From Aaosphaeria pasadenensis (Eukaryota; Ascomycota; Dothideomycetes; Pleosporales), in NCBI GenBank assembly GCA_022813625.1, contig JAKLMB010000039.1:247238-311237 (forward strand): 64,000 nucleotides of DNA, given 5' to 3'. This document shows positions 56,113 through 64,000 of the stretch, piece by piece; positions within the stretch are counted from its first letter, which is position 1; every line of letters begins with the position of its first letter. Both the position numbers and the translations under genes were made by a program. Below the pieces are notes generated by a model. It worked only from the letters and a program-made list of their open reading frames with translations, was not told where the DNA came from and searched no databases.

Positions 56113-57841
56113 ATGAAGCAACGAATCACATACATCGTCCCCAACCCAGATGAGTTCAACCCAGAACTTCTGGAAGTTAAAGGGGACTCTATGAGCCTGA
56201 GCAAGGTCAAAGCAGCCAAAGAACATCGCGTCACCTTTGGCTTGAGCGAACTACCTCAAGAGGTTACATTGCCCTCTCTATCTATCCCAGTCTGAGCTAA
56301 CTGTCGCCGTAATAGATATCAAAAGCATTTGAACAATTACATGAGTTTCATCTGAAGTGGTCCTCAAACGAACCCTATGAATCTGTGACGCCTTTCACAT
56401 CTCGGGTATCTCCTGGCTTACACATATTCTACACGCCTTCAAAGGACCATCCAGAGTTCGTCTCCGCAATGTCTATTCGATTCCATTATCAGATGTACTT
56501 ACTCCGTCAATCAGTGCCAATTTCTGCCCCCTTCTCAAGGAGATAATAGGCGACGACCTCCCATGTGAGAACCCCAAGGAATCATCTATCCAACTCCCCG
56601 TCCTCTCAGAACGCTTCTCCATGTCCGCGTCCAACGAACTGTACTTCCACCTGCCGAAGCTCTCAGGCCTCATCCAATTTTTCCAGTTCCTGTGCCCCAT
56701 GTCCCCGCCAGCTTGTAAGGTCGAAACCACGAAGCTGCACTCAGCATCCTACCTGGACGTTGACTACGACGCCATCTCTCACGCCGTCGTGCTCACCGCA
56801 TTCTGGGCCAAGTCCCCGGACGCAGCAGGCTGGACAGAAACCATCAAACTCCCAGGCCAGGCTGATCCCATCGAAATCGGCGTGCTGAACCGTGAAGCAA
56901 ACCCAGATCCAGAAGACATCCAATACGCCGGCTTCCTCACAGTGCTAGGGCAAGACACAAAACCAAGTACGTTCCCTAACCCTCCCATCTGCCCCCTTAT
57001 CTCCAACACCATCACAACGCAAACTAACACATATACTTTCTTGACAGAACCAACGCTCTTCCAAGCCCCCTCCCGGCACTACCCCCTCCCCTCCCCCAAC
57101 ACCAACAACCTCCCCCCTCAAACCTACACCACCACCTTCAACCACCCAACAGGCCTCCACCCAACCCTCCACCTCCACATCACCAACCCCTCCCCCCCGG
57201 ACCCAACCTGCAAACTCCACACCCACCTCACCCTCCCCTCCCACCTCTTCATCGACAAATACCAATTCACCGACCCCCTCGCCCTGCAATCCCACAACCT
57301 CACCTCCCTGCGCTCCATCGCCGGCGCCACCGACCTCGAAGCCCCCGACTGGGTCGTGCCGCAATGGGGTTCCGCCGCTTTGTTCGAAATCTCCACCCCC
57401 CCATCTACGCCAGACGTCAAAGTAACCATCCCACTACACGCACGCTACCTCCCGGCCTCCCCCACATCATCCCACACGCGCCTCCCGCTGCCATGGCCGG
57501 TGGCTTTCTGGGCGTGCGCCGCGGAGGACGGGACGAAGTTCGCTGTCAATCCGTTCGATAGGGTGAATCTGGGTTATGAGGGGCTGTTTGGGGCGAGGAC
57601 CAAGTTTGTGCATTTGAGTCCGCTTGTGACTGAACCCGCGAAGGAGGGCGGGTTGACGGAGTGGATTGAGGTTCCGGTGCTGGATCTGAGGGGGGTGGGG
57701 AGGTGGGTTGAGGGGGGAACGGTCGGGGCCGTTGTGTTGGCTTTCTTGGGGATTTGTTGGGTTTTGTTTAGGGGGAGTGGATCTGGATCTTCTGGTGGTG
57801 CTGATGGTAAAGGGAAGACGGAGGGGAAGAAGGATAGGTAG
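56113..57841 (+). CDS. PBN1: PBN1/PIG-X: GPI mannosyltransferase I stabilising subunit
   Basis: Exons 56113-56262, 56316-56455, 56515-56966 and 57048-57841 (introns 53, 59, 59-81 range: 53, 59 and 81 bases) give 511 residues. The second intron was placed to restore frame between FYTPSKDHP and ANFCPLLKEIIG, a junction expected from the family. Recognisable parts are the N-terminal SRVSPGLHIFYTP and CPLLK, the long luminal beta domain with FNHPTGLHPTLHLHI, LPSHLFIDKYQF and LPLPWPVAFWAC, and one C-terminal membrane segment (VGAVVLAFLGICWVLF) with a Lys/Gly-rich cytosolic tail. Pbn1 partners Gpi14 to add the first mannose to GPI anchors in the ER. Donors of introns 1 and 2 are GTTACA and GTTCGT, so those two borders are less certain. 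Confidence 0.82.
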
Positions 57842-58313
57842 GGTGGTTCTTGGGTGGTTGTTTGTTGGATGTGAGAGTGTAGGGGGGAGTTGGGTTATAT
57901 GGTTTGGTATAGGAAAATAGAAAAGCAGATATCTTAATAATCCCAAGCTAGAATCCTAGCTCGTCAGAGAGAAAGAAAGGAATGTGAAGGGTCGAAAGTG
58001 TTTTCTCTATGCTATGCTATATGCCGCGCCCTACATCCATCCATCCATGCATCGGTCGTTCGAGGGCATTCATATGTAGGGTATCTTTTTTCATGCATGT
58101 ATGTCCGCCGAGAAGGAAAATGAAATGAAAATCCCCCTGCCGACCCTCCCTGCCCAAAGAAAAAAGGGCCAGCTGTATTCGAACCTCGAGTCCGAGGCGA
58201 ACAGCGAGACTTCTTCCCTGCAAACCAAACTGTTAAACTCCAAAAGACCAATATTCGCCCGCTAATCTATACAAGAGAGCCCTAGGGCAGGCATTCCTTT
58301 CCAGTCCTTCCAC
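57842..58313. other. Convergent 3' region
   Basis: 472 bases between the stops of the PBN1-like gene and the SUMO E1 subunit gene. No coding, RNA or repeat feature was supported; a TTCGAAT word near 58174 was tested as a tRNA B box and rejected. Confidence 0.5.
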
Positions 58314-59721
58314 CTAGACGACGACTACAGATGCGTTGGGCACGGTGACTGGCAAAGGGACCACAGGGCCGTCCTCGAAGATCGGGTGGAGAGAGTAGAT
58401 CGGGCCCACGCTCTCCTCGCCGTCGAACAGCATCAAGTTCTGTATCGGTTGCTCGCGCTTGCCGAGCACGTTGATGACGTCCTGGGCGAGCTGGCCGCCG
58501 AGGAACGCGGTGACGGGTGCGATTTCGCTGCCCAGGTTCTGCAGGAAGCTGCGCAGGAACTCGGCTTTGAGGGTCTCGGGTGGGAGGAGGAGTTCCTTGT
58601 GCTTCTCGGTCGCGAGCTGGGTGAAGAGTTGGAGGTCGGAGTGCGCGTGGGTGGGCAGGTAGCCGTGGCCGTTGCGCTGGTAGTCCCAGAGCGTGCGGAT
58701 GCAGGTGAGGAGGGGGTGCACCTTGCGGAGTTTGCGTATGCTCTTCATCATGTCTGGGGGGAGCGGGGAGGTGTTGGCTAGTAGCAACGGGGTGTACAGC
58801 TCGCGCTTCGTCACCATCTCGATGACTTTTCCGTTCTCTTTCTTCGTTGTGCTGCCCAGCACGGATCGAGTGGTTGTTTCCGGGCCTGCTACAGTCGGCC
58901 GATTCGACTTCTCGCGCTCAACGACGAAATCATGCTGTCCGAGGTCGGCGAAGATGAAGCCGTAGAAGCCATGTGCTCCACCGGCGTAGAATGGCCGTTG
59001 TGCGAGGCGCGCGCCGGAGTCGAGGCTGCTGAGGGAGAGGAAGTCGAGGTCGGTGGCTATGATGACGTCGAATGCGGCGTAGAAGTTGACATCCTGTTCT
59101 TGCTTGATGTCGCGTGTGATGACGTTGACCTTGACGCGGGGATTGAGTTTCTGGATTTGAGGGGCAGAAGCTTCGGCGCGCTGCGAATCGTTAGCTATGC
59201 AGTCCGTGTCTTGCGCCGGTTCGCGACACTCACGTTCTTGCCTACGTCGGCCTCGGAGACGAAGAATTGAGCACCGAGGTCGTCTTCCGTGACCACCTCG
59301 TGATCGGCCAATGTTATAGAGCCAATTCCAGCCAGGACTAAATTTTTTGCTACCTCGTTTGCGAGCGCCTTTATTGAGACGAGGAGGACGTTTGCGGTGC
59401 GGATCCTGCAAAGGTTAGAGGTGTCGCGTGTGAGATGGAATCGGCAAAGATGCGCTCACCTCTCCTGGGCCTGGACTCCCCAGAGTCGGATCTGGCGATC
59501 GTAGAGGGCGATCTCGTCTGTTTGCACGGTTGATCAGATAATGGTTCTCCGAGATATGAGGAAACGAGCGTAAGGGAAGTCATACCAGCGCTGATGGTAT
59601 CGGCCTGGGCTATGGCAGCGACGGTCTGTCCAGCGGCATCTGAGGCTGGGAAGGTAGCGGTACCATTGGGGATGGGGACGATGGGAGGAGCCGCAGGTGG
59701 GGGTATGGTCTGGTCGGCCAT
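58314..59721 (-). CDS. AOS1: SUMO-activating enzyme E1 subunit 1 (Aos1)
   Basis: Four exons, 59721-59586, 59517-59460, 59405-59234 and 59180-58314 (introns 68, 54 and 53 bases), give 410 residues. After a Pro/Ala-rich N-terminus comes the ThiF/E1 start EIALYDRQIRLWGVQAQERIR. The adenylation half follows (ANEVAKNLVLAGIGSITLADHE, DDLGAQFF, VGKNRAEA, LNPRVKV). There is no catalytic Cys domain, as expected for the Aos1 partner of Uba2. The C-terminal LGSEIAPVTAFLGGQLAQDVINVLG and LFDGEE are the conserved end of the family. The heterodimer activates SUMO in the nucleus. Confidence 0.9.
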
Positions 59722-60992
59722 GTTGAATTGGAGATTTGATTCGCGGTTTGGTGTGGTTGCGATCGTGGTGGTGGTGGTTGAAGTGGAGTGAGAGTGGGAG
59801 CAGTGAGGTAGGTTAGTTGATCGACGGAAGAAAGTCTTACGAGTACCTGCCTCCCTCACCTCGAAGGAAGATACCTCGATAGAGACAGAGGCAGAGTTTA
59901 TATCGGGTGTAAAGTTGAGTGTATGTAAATTGAACGGGATGAGATGATCGGTTTAATTTATCTTAGTTGGAGCCACAAGACTCCTTCTATAGTATCTGTA
60001 TCCCCCTCTATCTCCATCTCCATCTCCATTCCATCTCCTCGTCTCTCTCATCTCACCCACCTCGTACCATTGATCCACACCGTCATTTGTGGTCTGTGCG
60101 TCCCGAACTCACGACCAAGCTGCCAGGTACAGGTACATGTGCTATGGTGTGAAACTATACTGCATTCGATGTACCTCCTCCTCCTTCCATGTATTACTAT
60201 TACCATTACTATTCCATGCTTTTTGTGCTGGTAATTGTGCAAACTACGTGGCATAACCCCCGCATTTACTACATGTCGGCTTTGCTGACTTGTTCCAATA
60301 GTAACTAGCATGATAATAGCAATGCCAATAGTATTGTTTCCTATTGCATTGCACAGGTCAAAGTATGTACAAGTGGGAGGAAAGGTACCCATAGTGAGGC
60401 TCCAAACCCTGTCTTGGCATGCAATCACGTTCCCCGTTCCCCGTGTTTCCCTTCAATCCATCCCCCCATCTTCCATCCATCCCATCCCATCCCATCCCAT
60501 CCATACCTTGTACTGTACCATACCATACCATACATACACAGTACATGTACTCTGATTGATTGATTGACTGCACACGAGGCATGTGTCCTCCTCTCTTCCC
60601 TTTCAACCTCACTTCCACCACTTCTCTTCCACCTCATCTCACTGCCCATCATACTCGTACCATCACCGTGCCCATCGCAATCATCATTCCCAACTACACT
60701 ACCTATACCTTCTTACCCCCACTCTACCAGCCTCACCCTTCGTGCTCATCTTGACCCTGTAATCCACTACATACCACTGCCACCACCACTACTCGTACTA
60801 CTACCTTCCTCAATACAAAGTTCCGTACCTTATCCCATCACTCGCACCACTTCTCATCTCCAATTCTCCCATCTCTCCGCCTTCCGTCTTCTGCCCATCT
60901 TTCTCCATCTCCGCAACGTCCATCACCACCACTACCACTCCCGCTACTGCTGTTAGGCCGTCCCTTGCCGATGGGAACCAACAACGTCATCC
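59722..60992. other. Divergent intergenic region with pyrimidine-rich leader
   Basis: About 1.27 kb between outward-facing genes. It has (CATCC)n-like sequence at 60465-60505, CTATCTCCATCTCC repeats near 60005-60030, and a long C/T/A-rich stretch up to 60992 that resembles a fungal 5' UTR. No gene was recognised. Confidence 0.5.
60465..60505. repeat. CATCC pentamer tract
   Basis: Several adjacent copies of CATCC/CCATC (CCATCCATCCCATCCCATCC pattern) in the shared upstream region of the SUMO E1 subunit and the next gene. Likely a variable microsatellite. Confidence 0.7.
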
Positions 60993-62994
60993 ATGCCCTC
61001 TCCTTCACCGCCGCCGCCGCCGCCTGCTGCCACCTTCACCAGCCCGTTCAACTACATGTCTGGCAGCTTTGATTTCCCCCCCTCGACCTCGTCGACGTCG
61101 CCAACTTCGGTCCGACCCGCCGCTGTCTCCGACCACTTGCAACCACAAATCCTGTACCCAATCCAGTTTCAAGCCCAACTCAGAGACCTATCCAGTCCTG
61201 CACCTGACGATGCACATGACCGTCTCCTTGACTTTGACGAAGACCGTATGACAATATCGTCCCGTCACCCACGAGCAATACGCCAGCTGCGCCGCCCTCT
61301 AGTGAACGAGCATGACCACTGGGAGACTCCCGATTCCCTACTTCGGAGGGCCCCACCGCCCGTGTCGTCCTCGTCCTCGTCCTTGTCGAGCAACCGCCCG
61401 CGAGCAGTGCCAAGCGAACGCTACCTTCGTCGCTCACACGCTCGCTTAAGAGAGCAGCGATCCACCGACATGGACTTGACCACCGATATGTTCGAACCTC
61501 TGAATGATGACTCTCCTCGACACGACTCCGCCGCCGCCGCCGGCCCCAGCTTCCGCCCCTCGCGAAGCCCGCTCCCGGAACTAGACACATCGCGGAGAAC
61601 GAAGAGGAGGAAGCTCGACCATGACCCCCTCAGAGGACCCTACGATGGGTTCAGGTACGGCTACAAGGGCCAGGTGGTCGCCGGTCGCCTCAAGATGGAG
61701 ATCGTAAGCTGTGACGGCGGAGAATATGGCAAGGCGAACCAGTCGGGTCTCTACAACATCCACAACGTCCTCAAGAACGACAAGAGTGTGTACTGTAGCG
61801 AGAGGTCGCGATGCAACCTTCTGCTCAAACACATTGGCGATATGCCGTTCACGTTGGAGAAAGTCGTCATACGTGCTCCGGACCGTGGCTTCACCGCTCC
61901 GTATGTCTGTCACTCTGCTACCTATAATATACTAATGACCCCACCAGTGTGCAAGAAGGCCTGATCTTCGTTGCAATGTCTTCGGACGATCTAATCTCCG
62001 GAACGTCGCGATACCAGATAGAATATGAAGCCGCCTCATCGCGAGCGTCGCCAGCGCCGAGCTCTCATCAGGACCAGCAGTTATCCTTCCGTGAAGCTAT
62101 CGAGGATCCGTACATCTGGGAGAACTCTCGACATAGCCTGCAAGAAGCCATGGAGGAACAGATCGAGCGCCTACGTCTTCGTGGCCGCCGTGCTCCTTCT
62201 GGCACACTGGAAGCCAATCGCGCGCGCCGCCGACGAGAACGCAGAAGCCTTGGCCAGGAGGACCAAGAAATGTATCCCGATAATTGCGATTATCCGCCGG
62301 AGGACTTTGGCCCTGGTCCCGGTATCTCTGCGCCCACTCCACCTCCCTTCACCATCTCTACGGAAAGCGACGAGGAGGAGTCGGACTCGACGCCTGAGCA
62401 GCCGAGTCCCGCCATCATGGCCGACCGCCTTCGCCGCGAGAGTCGTTGGCGGGCCGAGAGCGACGAGTCCGAGGATGATCTTCTGTATCGATTTCCGCCT
62501 CCGCGCCGCTCATACGCTTTGGAGATACAGGAGCAGATGGGTGAGCGTCGTCGGCGATCTGATCGTGCTTTAGAGCCTTTGCGCGCTACCCGGCTACGAA
62601 CACCGAGCCGAATCGAGCCAAAGGAGACTCACATCGCCTCCGAGGGCCTGATTTCTCCTTCTGCACGGTTCTTCATTGCCAAGCATAAGAACAAGATCAC
62701 CATCAAATTCCATCCTGCAGTGTAAGTTGTCTGACACTACCATACCTTCTGCAGTGCCCGCCTTGCATTGCTGCCTCAGTTCTCAACTCTTATGAACACG
62801 TCATCTTTGTTGCGTAGAAACCATATCAGCACGGCTACACATGAAGTTTGATGCTAATCTAAGGTCATAGGTCCGGTAAATTCGTGCTACTTAAATTATG
62901 GAGTCCCACCCACGATGGCAACATTGATATTGAGACCGTCCAATTCTACGGCTACTCTGGGCCCCGCTTCTTCCCGTCGTATCAGCCTTGCTAG
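60993..62994 (+). CDS. Conserved fungal protein, disordered with C-terminal beta-sandwich-like end
   Basis: Exons 60993-61900, 61948-62721 and 62871-62994 (introns 47, 149 bases) give 601 residues. The first 200 residues are Pro/Ser-rich and disordered. A conserved block follows: YDGFRYGYKGQVVAGRLKMEI, SGLYNIHNVLKNDKSVYCSERSRCNLLLKH, PFTLEKVVIRAPDRGFTAPVQEGLIFVAMS. Then a long acidic/Arg-rich section, and a final KNKITIKFHPAVSGKF, VLLKLWSP and NIDIETVQFYGYSGPRFFP. The two conserved blocks together look like a split galactose-binding/APC10-like beta sandwich interrupted by disorder; that is my inference. Related sequences occur across filamentous fungi; I do not know a function. No signal peptide or membrane segment. 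Confidence 0.75.
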
Positions 62995-63917
62995 ACCACT
63001 CTGCCGGCATCGAGACGACAAGCGGCGCCGGATTGCAGCTTTGTCGATAGTATATCATGCTTTTGCATATGGCTTTTCTTCCATCTCTCCCTTGCATACG
63101 GTCAGCGTGACCGGAGTGGAACAAAGCCCACCAACAAACAAATATCGTAGCAGGATTACTCCCATTGTTATTATCTTCATGCTCGTCACACGCCAGGTCG
63201 CGTAGAACTACCTGTATCTTTGGAAAAGGACAGCCTGGCTCGAATAGTATGCTCTTGTTTCCTTTCCTGCTACCAAATTAACGACCGAGACGTTTTGGTA
63301 CGGACCCTTGGAAGAATTATCTTGATGGCCCCAAACGTAATGAATGCACACGTATTTCGGACTACAATAACTAGTGACGACGGGGTATTGGATATCAATA
63401 ATGACTTCACGTCTCGATTCTTGAGTTTTTGAGTGTGGTATTGCTTGAGTATTGCTATGTTTACTACCCTGGGCCTGGATATGCAAGTCATTGTCTGGAT
63501 TCTGTTGGAGGATGGACAAACAGCATGTACGATACTTAGCAACATCGTAATCCCCATCCCCTCGCCCAGACACCAATCATAGTAGTAGTAAACACATCGA
63601 TACCAACAATGATAACATGAACCCGAGATCCAAGATTCCAAAACCAAGAAAACAATTTCAACGTGATAACGAGAATGCCATCAAACCCCCAGAACAAACG
63701 ACCTTCCCACCACCAACGGCAAAAACCCCCTGATCTAAGGATTTAATTCGACAAAAAGAATTCAACGTGAAAACAAAAAGTACACACACAATCTTCACTT
63801 CCTTAAAAAAAGGAATAAGAAATGAAGATGGAACTACACTATCCACCTACAACAATCACGAGACCGTCACTGTGGGAGCCTACGATAACCTCACTCAATG
63901 CAAACCAAGCATCCCCG
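62995..63917. other. Downstream region, no gene recognised
   Basis: 923 bases after the last gene. Frames such as 63270-63647 (minus) lack recognisable content. The AT-rich end from 63550 on could be the 3' UTR of a gene beyond the window. Confidence 0.45.
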
Positions 63918-64000
63918 TTCCCTTCCCTTCCCTTCCCTTCCCTTCCCTTCCCTTCCCTTCCCTTCCCTTCCCTTCCCTTCCCTTCCCTTCCCTTCCCTTC
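63918..64000. repeat. (TTCCC)n microsatellite running off the window
   Basis: At least 16 perfect copies of TTCCC, 83 bases, continuing past the window edge. The strand is pure pyrimidine, with mirror symmetry that can allow triplex formation. It may be longer in the genome or be limited by assembly. Confidence 0.95.

Noticed and set aside
56316..56515. Frameshift mutation in the PBN1-like gene
   Set aside because: A 59-base intron at 56456-56514 restores the frame and the expected CPLLK segment, so no frameshift is needed.
58160..58240. Possible tRNA on the minus strand (TTCGAAT word)
   Set aside because: The T-stem does not pair and no A box or acceptor stem is found at the right distance.
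1..64000. Secondary-metabolite gene cluster
   Set aside because: No polyketide synthase, peptide synthetase, terpene synthase or cytochrome P450 is present; the transcription factor/transporter pair stands alone.

Overview
The window is nuclear DNA of a filamentous ascomycete (Pezizomycotina). The evidence is many short spliced genes with introns mostly of 47-110 bases, GT-AG borders and a CTAAC/CTGAC-like branch site near the acceptor. Fungus-restricted families also occur: a Zn2Cys6 activator, hybrid histidine kinases including a Sln1 type, a Git1-like transporter, a Xi-class glutathione transferase and a GPI-anchored Cys-rich cell-surface protein. The sequence does not name the species. 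All exon joins were worked out by hand from the raw sequence; every spliced model given here closes to a whole number of codons.

Layout. 190-4856: two tandem genes for large multi-pass membrane proteins of unknown function. 5014-8875: a Cys-less TenA-like protein, an amadoriase/sarcosine-oxidase-like FAD enzyme and a divergently transcribed short-chain dehydrogenase. 9028-13540: a membrane-tethered thioredoxin, a PAF-acetylhydrolase-like lipase and a glutathionyl-hydroquinone-reductase-like transferase. 14553-20267: a MARVEL-like membrane protein, a small zinc-finger protein and a gene-poor stretch with decayed repeats. 20268-24377: a Git1-like MFS transporter divergent from a membrane-anchored M24 peptidase. 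25197-28735: a Sln1-type hybrid histidine kinase. 30389-31080: a GPI-anchored secreted protein. 31774-36128: a Zn2Cys6 regulator and an MFS drug/H+ antiporter sharing a 329-base promoter with repeated CGG words. 36223-37665: an F-box protein. 40711-43684 and 47671-49893: two more hybrid histidine kinases, flanking a short-chain dehydrogenase homologue without catalytic residues and a Smi1/Knr4-domain protein. 50895-53216: a 755-residue predicted secreted protein with acidic 11-residue repeats, basic 4-residue repeats and a C-terminal domain that may be a degenerate nucleotidyltransferase fold. 54661-57841: divergent SARAF and PBN1/PIG-X genes, both ER membrane proteins. 58314-59721: the SUMO-activating enzyme subunit Aos1. 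60993-62994: a conserved fungal protein of unknown function. The window ends inside a (TTCCC)n tract.

How the genes relate. Most are independent housekeeping or signalling genes. Pairs that may act together are the activator plus MFS exporter (31774-36128), the two tandem membrane proteins (190-4856) and the two ER proteins sharing a promoter (54661-57841). Three hybrid histidine kinases within about 25 kb is an unusual density. The least explained genes are the tandem membrane pair and the secreted repeat protein at 50895-53216.
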